Shown one piece after another: positions 10,816 through 22,109 of a stretch of 64,000 bases of DNA. Source of the DNA: Cylicocyclus nassatus (taxonomy: Eukaryota; Nematoda; Chromadorea; Rhabditida; Strongylidae); contig CATQJL010000316.1 of assembly GCA_958299035.1 (NCBI GenBank), positions 16,345,676 to 16,409,675 on the forward strand. Direction: 5' to 3'. The notes under the pieces were generated by a model, which ran no database searches, was not told the DNA's origin, and was given only the letters and a program-made list of their open reading frames with translations. The position numbers were made by a program, and so were the translations under genes. Position 1 is the first letter of the stretch. Every line of letters starts with the position of its first letter.

Positions 10816-11605
10816 TTAGCATGGAAACTAAGTTTTGCAACTGCTTTCATAACTTGACTCTCTTTAGATGTGGCGCATTTGAACTTTGGCAATATATACA
10901 ACGCAATGTGTGCTACGAATGCGCACGACTGTTCTGATTTTGAATACGAATTAGAAAAATCTCAGGCACTTTTCGAAACTAATAAATTTTCAGGATTTTC
11001 GGGATAAGCCAAAATGAAGCCGCTAGCAGCCTATATAATGCGAGATACTCTGAAATCGTTTATGAATTATTGTTAGACGTTTTCTTATTCAGATCAGCAA
11101 GAAAAAATAAAATTTAATAACATGTCGAGAATTGCTGCACTCACAAAATTGAGCAAATCCGCTATACGCAAAGGTGCTGGAGACAGCAGTTAATGATCGG
11201 GGCGTCAGAGGCTCAAATTTCGCCGAGGTTATTTGACCTCAAACACGGAATATCATATACATATGTTGAAATAACGCCTCTTCCCTTGTTTAGGGTGAGA
11301 CCCTATATCGTAAACCTACAGTAATCTTACAAAAAAGCCCTTTTACGCAACTTCAGTATCGTTTTCATGATCAGCATATTGGTTAACCCAACTATGAGAA
11401 GTTTCAGCCGAAACTCTCAATTTTTAAAATTTTCCTTTTTATAAAAAATGTCCACCGTAACCCTAACTGCAACGTCAGAATTTGGGAAAGCAGCATTTGC
11501 TCTTGTAGATTACGTCGTGACCTGAACAGTGACAAAATTTAAGTGCGCCAGGTTGAGAAAGGAGAAATTTATTAAATGAGTTGCAAAATTTAGTTTCCAA
11601 CCTAA
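10816..11605. mobile_element. TTAGG-type MITE
   Basis: Left end TTAGCATGGAAACTAAGTTTTGC (slightly decayed) and right end GCAAAATTTAGTTTCCAACCTAA. The right-flank TA (11606-11607) is shared with the next element at 11608, so one inserted exactly at the other's target duplication. The interior matches the copy at 53844-54588 over 'GTTATTTGACC...GGGTGAGACCC...ACGTCAGAATTTGG'. Confidence 0.75.
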
Positions 11606-12265
11606 TATAAGGCCATTCCGAAAGTAATTTCGCTTTTTTTCAAACGGGCGCCACATTCGATGAAACAAACATTTCTAAGAGATCTTGGCAGTGGTCGATG
11701 CAGAATCTCACTCTCTCTAACGGTTATGAAACTGTTGCAAAACAGTCAATAAGCTTTCAGAAAATAACCAAAATCTGCGACCTAGGCTTTTTGAGATGGT
11801 CAAGTTTCACAATTTTTTAAATCTTTCATATCAATTTTCAGAAGGAAGTCAAATAAGTATTCAATAGAGTAAACCATATAGAATACAGTACTACTTTTTT
11901 CTCTTTCTCATAGCTCGCCATATTTTGAAAAAAATTTTTTTCAAAGCCATCGGAGTTCGGCAGGCCCACCTCAGCCACAATCGCATCAAACATCAGTAAT
12001 TACTCGGAATTTCAAACTTTCAAGATGATTTATGACTTAATATTGATTTTATAAAGCAAATGAGAGTTTACGGATTCGAAATATCAAGTTTCGAGTTTTT
12101 CGGGTACAGCCTGGGGCTCCCTAAAAAATTGAATTGTGATAATTTTATCCCCGAAAACTAAACGAATCGGAAACAAAAAACACCCATTGGAAAGAGGAGA
12201 AAAAGCTGCATTGAATAGTGCCCAAGCTGCTCTTCCTTTGACGTTCTACGAGGATTTCGCCTGTA

Positions 12266-12600
12266 TCACCTGTATCCCTGTTGATCATCGTGTTGCACGA
12301 GCGGGTACCAGTGATGCCTCCATTCGTCCCTGTCTCGGGCGATTGTTGACCAATGTTTACGTATCGCACCAGGAACACGTGGAACGCTCTGAAGGACTTC
12401 ATTAGAGAACTTCGTGAACATATCTGACCATCGCGTTGGCGGTCTTCCTCGTTCGCGTTTGACGTCAGTGGTATCCAATCTGTTACAGCTCTCGTCCACC
12501 GGTTGTCGTCGAAACGCATTACGTGCCCGGCCCATCTTATCTTGTTCTGCTTGGCGTACGCGGCAGCGTCACTGATCTTCGATCATTGACGTAGGGTAGA
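12266..12600 (-). pseudogene. RTE ORF, C-terminal domain remnant
   Basis: Encodes KMGRARNAFRRQPVDESC, the family-typical RGRPPTRWSDMFTKF, and TIARDRDEWRHHWYPLVQHD. Frame differs from the RT piece, with a stop near 12590. RTE proteins end with this 'RGRPPxRW' block. Confidence 0.8.
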
Positions 12601-12617
12601 ACTTCGTAATCCTTGCC

Positions 12618-13765
12618 TCACTTGCGTGAGTCATTCACTCCTAGCATCACTCTCTCAACAGCTCGTTCGATGACGCTAACCGCGTGTTCATCCTGCTTTC
12701 TCATTGTCCATGTTTCTGAAGCGTACGTCAAAGCAGGAAGAACCGTCGAGTTGAAAAGGTGGGCGCGGAGCCGAATGTTCTTGGTCTTCTTCACTACGTC
12801 CTCAATTGTCTTATATGCTCCCCATGCTGCACGTTTCCTCCTGCTCAGTTCCGAAGCTAGATCGTTCATCATATTGAGTTCACGACCTAGATAGGTGTAG
12901 CTTGAGCATTCGGTGATGTTCGTCCCGTTGAGCATGAAAGGAGCATCATGCACTCTTCCGTTCCTCATGAACATCGTCTTCGTTAGATTCAGCCGTAGAC
13001 CGATCTTTCCACACACTTCGTCAAACTGGGCCAGCATTTGTTCCGCCTGCGTGATGCTTGGTGTTATCAATACGATGTCATCAGCAAAGCGAAGGTGGTG
13101 TAGCTGCCGGCCGTCGACTTTCACTCCCATGTTGTCCCATTCCAACTTACGCATGACGTTCTCCAGAGCGGCACTGAATAGTTTCGGCGATATAGTGTCG
13201 CTTTGTCGCACGCCTCTCTTCACGTCAGTGATGATGTCCTTGTAGAATGGTGTTACGGTGGTTGTGAAGTCGTTATACAGCTCACGAATTATCTTGATAT
13301 AATGAGTCGGAATACCTTGATTGCTCAAGGCATCGATGACGGCTTCAGTCTCAACCGAGTCAAAGGCCTTCTTCAAGTCGATAAAGGTGAGACAGAGCGG
13401 CATCTTATACTCTCGTGACACTTCAATGAGCCTTGACACCGTGTGTATGTGGTCGATCGTGCTGAATCCTCTTCGAAACCCAGCTTGCTCGCATGGTTGT
13501 CCTTCGTCCAACTCTCTTCCGATCCTGTTGAGAATGACTCGCGTAAAGAGTTTGTAGACCACAGACAACAAGCAGATAGGGCGATAATTGCCGATGTCGC
13601 AGGGATCTCCCTTCTTGTACAGCAACACGGTTTTGCTGGTCTTCCATTGCCTTGGAACCTTGCCTTCCGTCAGGTACCGCGTGAAGAGCCTTGCCAAAGT
13701 CTTGATGAGAACTGGCGAAAGATTCTTCAGATGTTCTGGCTTAATCCTGTCGGGACCGGGTGCTG
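12618..13765 (-). pseudogene. RTE ORF, reverse transcriptase domain
   Basis: A continuous frame carries the ordered RT blocks: ENRTAPGPDRIKPEHLKN, GNYRPICLLSVVYKLFTRVI, TFIDLKKAFDS (motif A Asp), GVRQSDTISPKLFSA (motif B), HLRFADDIVLI (motif C, FADD), and thumb-side SYTYLGRELN and LPALTYASETW. The catalytic Asp residues are present. It ends early at LGVNDSRK, where a deletion and frameshift precede the C-terminal piece. Function in life would be copying the element's RNA at a nicked target. Confidence 0.9.
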
Positions 13766-15003
13766 TACGATTTTCATCGACATGATAGCATGACGAATCT
13801 CGGAAGGAAGAACAGACTGTGCGACATACTCGTCCTCCTTGAGATGGCATGGTGGAAGGTGGACGTGGCTCGCAAAAAGATCCGAGTAGAAGTCGTGGAT
13901 GACCTTTTCCATTGATCTTCGGGAAGCAGTTATGGTTCCGTCAGGACGACGAAGTGCGGTCATCTTTGTCTTGAAGTTGACGAAGCTTCGGCGGGCGTTG
14001 CGTATACTTCTTCCAGCCTCCGCGGCGTCAACCATCACTGCTACTCTTCTCTCCTTAAGGTCTTCTTTTATCGCTTCTCTGCATCGCTTCGCAAGCTCGG
14101 ACGTCAGTCGGTAGTTGCCTGTGGCTCGTGCGCGTCCACGTTGGCGTATCAGCTCCAAAGTCCCCGTGGTGAGACGCCTTTTCGTACTTCTTAGACTCTG
14201 AGCTTCCTTGGCACAACCGTGGAGATGTTGTACGAACCGTTCGTATTCTTCGTCGATGTTGTCCATCACGGTATCTCGCCATGAGCCGGATATCGAAGAA
14301 AACAGATCCCAGTTGGTGGTATTCATGGGACGATGTTTCCTGAACTTGACGGCTCTCTCTCCATTCCACGGAAAGTAGAATTTGGCGCGCAGGAGACGAT
14401 GGTCTGATCCCGTGTAGAACTTCGGAACAACAGCGACGTCCGTCAGGCAGTACCTTCTGTTGACGATGATGTGGTCAATCTCGTTATGGTACTCTCCACC
14501 GGGCGATTCCCAGGTCCAGCGTAGGGAAGAGGGCTTTTGGAACTGTGAGTTTCCATGGATAGTCCTCGTCGTCATGATAAACTCGGACAGTCTCTCCCCT
14601 TGTTCGTTCCACTGCAAACCATGGGTTCCGATGTGAAGTTCCTCAGTCGACCTTCTAGTTCCGATCTTCGCGTTGAAATCACCGACGATGATCTTGTAGA
14701 AGGTATGATCTTCTCTGTAAAACTTCTCCAAGTCCATATAAAATTCCTCGAGTTCGTCCTCATCGTAGCTGGATGTTGGGGCGTACGCAATGAAGACGGT
14801 CAAGGCAGGGATTGATCCACATCTTGATATTCGCAAACGTCCGATTCGAGTTGTAAGTTGTTCGAACGAATCGATGTTCATGGCCAAACTCGTGTTGACA
14901 AGGACTCCCACTCCACCTACTCCTCGACTGTCGCATGTTCCTAGAAACAGTTCTTCTCCAGTCTCAAATGTGGCGTTCAGCGGGTGGTGCCTCCTTGTCT
15001 CGG
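13757..15003 (-). pseudogene. RTE ORF, APE-type endonuclease and linker
   Basis: An open frame covers most of an exonuclease-endonuclease-phosphatase fold: VFIAYAPTSSYDEDELEEFY, the catalytic-region word IVGDFNAKIG, DHIIVNRRYCL, and the C-terminal GSDHRLLRAKF with its SDH triad residues. It nicks target DNA for target-primed reverse transcription in this family. The frame continues into the linker (ending ...SVLPSEIRHAIMSMK) and then shifts near 13760 relative to the RT frame. Confidence 0.85.
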
Positions 15004-15207
15004 TCAGTCCATGACGTCGTACTTAATCTTCCTTGCTTGCATCATGAGATCTTCGATAGATGCGTCCGATGCCAGCGTCCTCGCGTTGTAAGTACAGATC
15101 GTCATCATAGTCCGTCTCGTTTTCGGCAGCCTAGATCGCCTTTCAAACCTTGTCCCCACTGGCGCTGCCTTACCAGTGGCTCTTCCAAGATTAAAGGAGC
15201 TTTCCAT
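15004..15207 (-). pseudogene. RTE ORF, N-terminal start of APE endonuclease
   Basis: Encodes a 67-residue piece starting MESSFNLGRATGKAAPVG and ending ...KIKYDVMD, with the strand-leading endonuclease word CTYNARTLAS. The frame stops at TGA right where the next frame reads GLTETRRHHPLN, consistent with one missing base near 15005. The start is the first Met after the GC-rich leader. Confidence 0.8.
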
Positions 15208-15497
15208 ATTATCACTGTGTCGAACAAGAATTTACTCGCAGGGATAGCTTGTTGGGCTCAAAATCCCCGCGAGGGACGATCGGAGCTTATTTGTTGGAGG
15301 CGACTCCGAACTCGCCTCCCCACACACCTACCCGGGAAATTAGGGCGCAAGCTTTTAGTGGAGGCAGGGAGTCCGTCCCCCGGCTCCGCTTGCTTATCAG
15401 AGCAGGCGCGGGGTCGCTTTTGGTCGGCGATTATCCCCCTATCCGCCACCTGGGGACGTCCCACGAAGCCTCGCGAATAACCGGCTGTGATCCCTCT

Positions 15498-17890
15498 ATG
15501 AGGGAGATCCGTGGATTTAGGTGTACAAATATGGAAATCGGTGCTTTCTTTGCGAGCACATTTACTACGACTTCTTCTTCAACAGTATCTCTTGGGGCGC
15601 CTGTGGCGCATATATGCTCAGGTCCGATTATCATGCCTTTTACGGTAGAACGCTATCTCAAAAGTCTATTCAACTTTTGAAACTTTTGACGGAATCCCAC
15701 AGATAGTATTCAAGCGATGTGCTAAAAAACTTGCTACTCCTCTCTCCCACATCTTTAACATCTCCCTCATGTGTGGTGAGGTTCCAAGTATCTGGAAAGA
15801 AGCTATTGTCACAGCCGTTCCAAAAGTCAGTAAACCTCAAGTGGTTTCTGACTTCAGACCTATTAGCATCAATCCCGTCCCATGCAAAGTTTTGGAAAAA
15901 ATAATTCGTGATAAACTTTTGGAGTGGTTCGAAAGATTCAAAATTATTCCCCCAGAGCAACACGGCTTTGTTAATGGTGCTTCTACTGTTACCCAGTTGA
16001 TCGACTCAATTCATGATTGGGTCAATGCTATCTTGTTGGGACAGAAAGTGGACGTTATCTACTTTGATCTTTCCAAAGCGTTTGACCGTATAAGTCATGC
16101 TAAATTGCTGTACAAAGTTGAGCATTATGGGGTCAGAGGCGCCTTACTTGATTGGCTCAAGTCATACCTCCAATCTAGACATATGAGTGTCCGCGTTGGG
16201 AATGAACACTCTGAGCGTTTTCCTTGCGTTAGTGGGCTTCCTCAGGGAGGTGTTCTGTCCCCCCTTATATTTACGGTCTATACTGCTTATTTACCCCAGC
16301 TGTTAAAAACTCACCCCGACATTCATGTACTTATGTATGTAGACGACATAAAAATATACGGAATGTACAGCAATGAAAATCGCTATGAGATCCAAAAAGC
16401 TTTACAACATTCTATTGATCTCATGATTGCCTGGTGTACAAAGTGGGATATTTCTGTTAACATTGCTAAAAGTTCCGTTTTTCACATCGGTGGCGAAGAA
16501 CAAGTGCATTATCAGCACAATGGAATAGCACTGATTAACAAAACATTTGTCAAAGATCTGAGAGTTCTGATAGATTTGAGAATGAAACCGGATCTACAGA
16601 TCGCCTCCGTCACTCCCGTGCTTTTTCCATCTTATACACAATCTTTAAAAACATCAAATCAACTGATCAAAAAATTTTGTTGAGACTTTATAAAACCCTT
16701 GTTATTCCTGTTCTCGAATATGCGACCCAAGTTTGGAGCCCCTCCCTGAGGAAGCAAAGCAGGCACTGGAGAAGGTTCAAAAAGTGTTCACAAAACTGCT
16801 TTTCTACCGCTGTTTTCCTAATCCAGCTTACCCCCTATTACTTCCTAGTTATGAAGAGAGGTTGAAAATTCTTGATCTTGAAAGCATTACATATCGGAGA
16901 GTTGTTCATGATTTCAAATTAGCTTTCAGGATTTTTAGGGGTGAAATCAGGTTGAGGCCTTCCAAGTACTGGGTTTTCAGACCTAGCCATGGAAGGATTA
17001 GTGCATTCTCTATTTATTTCCGTCACTTTGGTGGGCGACAACGATTTCGTTCCTTATTTGAGCAGGAGTTTTTTGTTCGCACATCAAAAATGTTACAAGA
17101 ATTACCACACGAACTTTTGGCATGCAGTGATAGTTCCTCTTTCAGAAGAGAGCTTATAAAAAGAAGATTGAATGACTTTTTTGCAGGTTCAACGTACTTT
17201 ACTTCCCTTCTTTTATGACTGCGCGGTTACAACCAGACATGTGCAATGAGCATGATTGGGTTACGAATATGCACTGACTAGCTCAATTTATAACTTTGCT
17301 TATGTTGAACTCAACTGCTTTTGAGCCTTTCACTAACACTGTTCTCTTCATCATGTAGTTCAAGCCTGGTCACATCTATATTTTAGTCTGTTTCGCACAG
17401 CTTGCTTGCTTTGATTGCTTGAAGATCATATTATGCTTATTCTTGCTTTGGAGTTGGGCTCTCCTCGGCATACTGGTTGAACTATAAATTCCGGTTTGTT
17501 TCTTAATCTTTTGAGATCGTGGCTAGCAAACGAAGGGGCATGGGTACCATCTCCTTAGATAACAATTTTAGATTCATTCGTTGTGCAGTACTTACGATAT
17601 TCTGTTTTGCACATATGGCAATGCTCATGGAGTTTTGGGCTCTCCCCGGCAGGCCGGTGGGTATGTACCCGCCGTCGTTTGCTTGTTTGAATACTTTAAG
17701 ATCGTTTGCTGGCTAACGCGGGGGCATGGGTTCCATCTCTGTGAATATAACTCAACATTGACATTCGTAATATCCAGCAGTCTTCTTGCAAGCTAAGTCG
17801 TTATTCTTTAGTTTTATGAAGTCTGGGCCTGAAGCATATGATGTTCTGTTGTTATTCGTGCTTTGTGTAAAACTAACAATTACACTGTTT
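15498..17890 (+). mobile_element. CR1-type non-LTR retrotransposon, 5'-truncated, dead
   Basis: Plus-strand pre-RT, RT and C-terminal coding blocks followed by a long 3' UTR. The UTR holds two diverged versions of 'GATCGT(G/T)...GCTGGCTAACG...GGGGCATGGGT(T/A)CCATCTC' near 17513-17555 and 17700-17740. The missing 5' half is usual for LINE insertions. The coding part is broken by several frameshifts. Confidence 0.8.
15505..17218 (+). pseudogene. CR1 ORF2 reverse transcriptase, broken
   Basis: The longest frame (about 15680-16683) holds NPVPCKVLEKIIRDKLLEW, IIPPEQHGFVNGAST, DVIYFDLSKAFDRI (motif A), GLPQGGVLSPLIF (motif B) and LMYVDDIKIYG (motif C, YVDD). Upstream, in another frame, EIGAFFASTFTTTSSSTV is the pre-RT linker. 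Downstream pieces in two further frames give LYKTLVIPVLEYATQVWSPS and YRRVVHDFKLAFRIFRG. Frame breaks lie near 15650-15680, about 16610, 16680 and 16737. Catalytic residues survive but no full product can be made. Confidence 0.85.
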
Positions 17891-17917
17891 GTTTCTTTTT
17901 TTTATGGTACGCCTTAA

Positions 17918-18333
17918 AGGCAGTGTCTCACCAAAATTTAGTTGCCAAAATTTTTGCATTTTGCAAGCCTGTCGGACCCTGTCTAGCACTATATGGGCTT
18001 ATAATCGCGCGAAGTTTCCAAAAACCCCGTTTTCTGGAGGCCCCGCGGAGGCAACGTGGACGAGTTGTACCTTCCAACTTCAGCCTCAGCCACAGTGGCA
18101 GCAACAGGGTGAGGTGGATGCCAAGTGGAGGAACATGTTCCACCTGTTGCTGCCCATGTGGCTGAGGCTGACGTTGGAAGGTACAACTCGACCACGTTGC
18201 CTCCGCGGGGCCTCCAGAAACGGGGGTTTTTGGAAACTTCGCGCGATTATAAGCCATATAGTGCTAGACAGGGTCCGACAGGCTTGCAAAATGCAAAACT
18301 TTTGGCAACTAAACTTTTGGTGAGACACTGCCT
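17918..18333. mobile_element. TTAA-flanked foldback MITE, copy 1
   Basis: AGGCAGTGTCTCACCAAAAT at the left and its complement ...GGTGAGACACTGCCT at the right, each flanked by TTAA. It is inverted almost end to end (arms about 190 bp) around a short centre near 18125. TTAA duplication is the piggyBac signature, but class is inferred from the ends only. Apparent ORFs on both strands are mirror images. Confidence 0.85.
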
Positions 18334-18436
18334 TTAAGCGTATTTAATGAAAATGAAATGAAAATGAAAAATCTTTGTTCCATCGAATGTGGCGCCCGTT
18401 TGAAAAAGGCGAAATTACTTTCGGAATAACCTAATA

Positions 18437-18891
18437 TTTGTTATCAATGAACAAGTACAGGAGAAGGAGTGAATTACGAGACAGTGAATGGTAGCACAGA
18501 GGGTGAAGTAAAAAATAAGAAGCATTCCATACTATGTACTACGCATGTGTTGTTTTCAATTATCAATGTGAAATGTTCGATGACCATCTCTTTTATGCAG
18601 AGAGCTCTTGTATGAAATGATGTAGTTCTAAATGAGATTCGCATTTGCGAAAAAATGCAAAGCATCTCATAAATAAAATACCCAAGTTTCAACTCAGTTT
18701 AGGGGAAAATTGGACTCCAGGGAGTCCGCTCTGCAACGATTCGCGCTGTTTCACAGTGTGCGTCTCTTCATTCTGATCTATCTCACTGAGCCAGTGGAGG
18801 TGCGGACGCGCTGTTCCTCTTGAAATGCTCACCTACTCCGAATTGAAAAAGACTGCAAGTTCTCAGGTTCGGAGCCTGAAACTGAGTTCCT
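18437..18891. other. No recognised feature
   Basis: Single-copy-looking sequence between the mariner-like element and the hAT-like foldback. The GGACTCCAGGGAGTCC palindrome lies at 18712-18727. The 8 bp before 18900 (AGCGTGAA) are the left target duplication of the next element. Confidence 0.35.
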
Positions 18892-18899
18892 AGCGTGAA

Positions 18900-21243
18900 C
18901 AGAGGTGCGATAGGTGGAGCCGGGCCCCCCAAAAGTGAAGGTGGTTCCAGCTACCACTGGCCGGCCAAAAGTGAAGGTGGTAGTGCCGGACACTCACCTC
19001 CCAAAAAGTCGACCGGGGGGGGGGGGTCGCAGGCTACCACTGGCCAGCAAAAGTGGGTGGTAATGCTGGACACTCACCTCTCAAAAACGTTGACCGGGGG
19101 GTGGGGAGGGTAGGGAGGGGGGGGGGGGGAACTAGAACATAGAACTGAGCTATCCTTTCACGTCGTTGCCGGCCGCGAATGCCTTCACTTTTGGGTTTTG
19201 ATTTTTTTTGCTGAAACTGAAAAAAAGGAAATTAAGCAAAACGAACGCAAAAGAAAGTATTGAGAGCATATTCTATGTAGTTTACTTTTAGGAAGTCGCC
19301 GTCGCCCACTGCGGCACCTGGAGGCCATCACCGACATGGACGCATATACGCCTCAGCACTTTCTCCGATAGAGCAAAGCTTCATGATGACTTCGGATAAA
19401 TGAAGAGCTCTAACCCAACGGTCCTCTTTAGGGCCAACAATTGACCCAACGGCCCTTTTTAGGGCCACAGATACGATGAACACAGCGGCATAAATATTCG
19501 AAATAAACGTGTCAATGAAATGGTGTATTTTGAAGTGAAACTCAACGACACTCTACAGATTTTATTAAGTAAATTTAGTTATGTCGTACTGCGAAGAAAG
19601 TAGGTCGATCCAGGAAGTATTTGCCGAGAACCAGAATTTTGAATGAAAAAATAACCAGAAATCATGCAAAATTGCCACTGTTATAAACCAAGTGGTTGAA
19701 GATGTCAGCAACTGCGACTTCATAGGTTTTAAAGGGTAAGTGTTGCTCTAACAGATAGTGAAAGAAGCGGGTCGATTTGAGCAGTGGTCGCTGAGAACGA
19801 AAATTTTGAAAAATTAGGCGATTTTAGGCTAATTTTTGACTGCTGACATTTGAACTCCTAAAACTCTTGATTGTGAAGATGTGTGATGTTGCGACTTCAT
19901 AGGTTTTCTAGGGTAAGGTTTGCCCTACTAGAATATATCTTACCCGTACCAATTCATCAAAGCAACGCCGAGATCCAGGCTCTTGAAAAAGCAGGTAAAA
20001 AACAGCTTTTTGAACTTCAACAGCTCGTAACTTCTCCAGAACTGCATGAATCATGTTGCGACTTCATAGGTTAGAATCCTCTCATCAAGGGCTTTCAGAT
20101 GATATATGATATATGGGGGTTTGGGGCCTTCTTCGACGTATGACCGGGGGGGGGGGAGACTTTTTAGGCCAAAGTCTCCCCTGGCGGCCTCCAGCCAATA
20201 CATTAAAATGGGCCAGGGGGAGACTTCGGCCTAAAAAGTCTCCCCCCCCGGTCATACGTCGAAGAAGGCCCCAAACCCCCATATATCATATATCATCTGA
20301 AAGCCCTTGATGAGAGGAATCTAACCTATGAAGTCGCAACATGATTCATGCAGTTCTGGAGAAGTTACGAGCTGTTGAAGTTCAAAAAGCTGTTTTTTAC
20401 CTGCTTTTTCAAGAGCCTGGATCTCGGCGTTGCTTTGATGAATTGGTACGGGTAAGATATATTCTAGTAGGGCAAACCTTACCCTAGAAAACCTATGAAG
20501 TCGCAACATCACACATCTTCACAATCAAGAGTTTTAGGAGTTCAAATGTCAGCAGTCAAAAATTAGCCTAAAATCGCCTAATTTTTCAAAATTTTCGTTC
20601 TCAGCGACCACTGCTCAAATCGACCCGCTTCTTTCACTATCTGTTAGAGCAACACTTACCCTTTAAAACCTATGAAGTCGCAGTTGCTGACATCTTCAAC
20701 CACTTGGTTTATAACAGTGGCAATTTTGCATGATTTCTGGTTATTTTTTCATTCAAAATTCTGGTTCTCGGCAAATACTTCCTGGATCGACCTACTTTCT
20801 TCGCAGTACGACATAACTAAATTTACTTAATAAAATCTGTAGAGTGTCGTTGAGTTTCACTTCAAAATACACCATTTCATTGACACGTTTATTTCGAATA
20901 TTTATGCCGCTGTGTTCATCGTATCTGTGGCCCTAAAGAGGACCGTTTGGTCATAGCTTTTTAAATCGAAATTCGTCCCGAAGCTATCTTCTCCGATTTC
21001 GTGGAAAGGCGGAAAAGTGGATGCGTCCATGGCGGTGATGGCCTTCGCTTCCGATGGGTGACGGCGAGTTCCTAAAACTGCAATACATATGTATATGCCT
21101 TCAATAATCCCTTTTGCGTTTGTTTTACTTATTTTCCTTCTTTATATTCAACAAAAAAATTTTCGCAAAAGTGAAGGTGGTCACTCTGTATCAGCTCAAA
21201 AGTGAAGGTAGGGGGAGACTTGGCTTCCCCTATCGCACCTCTG
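18900..21243. mobile_element. hAT-type foldback element, 2.34 kb
   Basis: Ends are CAGAGGTGCGATAGG and CCTATCGCACCTCTG, bracketed by an exact 8-bp direct repeat AGCGTGAA (18892-18899 and 21244-21251). CAG...CTG ends with an 8-bp duplication are diagnostic of hAT transposons. It is one long inverted repeat centred near 20195. Inner arms (about 19452-20150 and 20230-20945) are almost identical, outer arms clearly diverged. It holds G-runs and the short tandem AACGGYCCTYTTTAGGGCCA. No transposase. Confidence 0.9.
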
Positions 21244-21277
21244 AGCGTGAAACAATGATACAACCTAAAATTGTGAA

Positions 21278-21660
21278 TCTTAAATCCCGGCAGGTTTCTC
21301 CTGGGTGATAGGTGCGTGGGGTTACTGGTCACCCCATTAACCTTCAGACCCACTTCGAGTGGTTGAGCCCCCGCGCCGAGAAATTAGCCTTCGAACCGGC
21401 GCGCTCGAACGGCTTTGCTTGTCTGCTGGCGCTCGACCTCACGACCGTTCCCACATTGTGCGTGCTACCCAAAAAACTACCGGCAACAAGGTCTTCGTGC
21501 CGGGGCCTCCCAACTTTTTGAGAAAAATCTTGTCCGAGCTGCTCTGGTAAGCGCCACAAAATCGGCCTTTTCTCCCCGAGCTCAAATTCGGGTTCCACGT
21601 GTCGAAAATGCTTAAAATATGCAGACAAATGGAAGTGCAAGATTTTCCGGGGCACTGCCT
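21278..21660. mobile_element. TTAA-type MITE, copy 2, left end damaged
   Basis: Right end GGGGCACTGCCT is followed by TTAA (21661-21664). The left end CTTAAATCCCGGCAGG lacks the ACAGTGT portion seen in the copy at 35882-36304, but the sequence inside ('GGGGTTACTGGTCACCCCAT', 'CCGGGGCCTCCCAACTTT') is collinear with it in reverse orientation. Confidence 0.7.
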
Positions 21661-21664
21661 TTAA

Positions 21665-22109
21665 GCTGGGTTCATACTGTTCTGGAACTTACAAGCTCAC
21701 TATGTACTCACTATATACCGAAACTTGCATGTCGCTAATGGTGGCTTTGAACACCAGATATCAACCGAGAGCAACCCTATAAATTCACCAAGAGTCATAA
21801 TCTCATCAACGGCCGGCACAAGGCGATTTGAGACATATTTCTAAAAACTTAATTGCAAGAGACATAAATTATTCAGAATTCGTGTGTTCCATCAATTTAT
21901 GCTTTGTTGTTGAGATGAATTATGGAATCCCTGCGAAGCTGTTCGGTTCTGTCTTTCCTAGCAGATTCATGAGCGCTGCCCTCTCCCTCAAGTTTTAAGT
22001 GGACGCTCAAATTTGATTCAATTGTTTAAACTTATGTTGCAGTGTGGTAGCTACTCCACCTCAAAATGAGGAACATATGTTGTTGATAATTACGCTATCT
22101 TCCTAGTAC
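21665..22109. other. No recognised feature
   Basis: AT-rich DNA between a TTAA-type MITE and the next CAGGGTGTCCC MITE; no motifs noted. Confidence 0.3.

Larger units (their letters stand above)
12140..15497 (-). mobile_element. RTE-clade non-LTR retrotransposon, near full length, dead
   Basis: On the minus strand: GC-rich 5' leader (15497-15208), endonuclease, reverse transcriptase and a short C-terminal domain, then a tail with GGGATACAGGTGATACAGG near 12260-12280. Single-ORF architecture with an APE endonuclease and a short C-terminus is typical of RTE. At least three frame breaks split it. It lies immediately 5' of the CR1 fragment and in the opposite direction. Confidence 0.9.
11608..18434. 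mobile_element. 6.8-kb mariner-like TIR element, inflated by nested retroelements
   Basis: About 55-bp near-perfect inverted ends: TAAGGCCATTCCGAAAGTAA...CAAACGGGCGCCACATTCGATG at 11608, and the complement ending GGCGAAATTACTTTCGGAATAACCTAA at 18434. TA lies outside both ends. The 'TTAGGTTATTCCGAAAGT' form is mariner-type. Nothing between the ends encodes a transposase; the interior is an RTE LINE, a CR1 LINE and a foldback MITE. The original element was probably a small MITE of under 1 kb. Confidence 0.7.

Noticed and set aside
14555..14815. Plus-strand frames antisense to the RTE ORFs
   Set aside because: Shadows of the minus-strand endonuclease and RT frames.
17889..18328. 144- and 109-codon frames on both strands
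   Set aside because: Mirror images produced by the TTAA-type foldback MITE; no protein signature.
19883..20512. Two identical 63-residue frames on opposite strands
   Set aside because: They are the same palindrome arm read twice in the hAT-type foldback.
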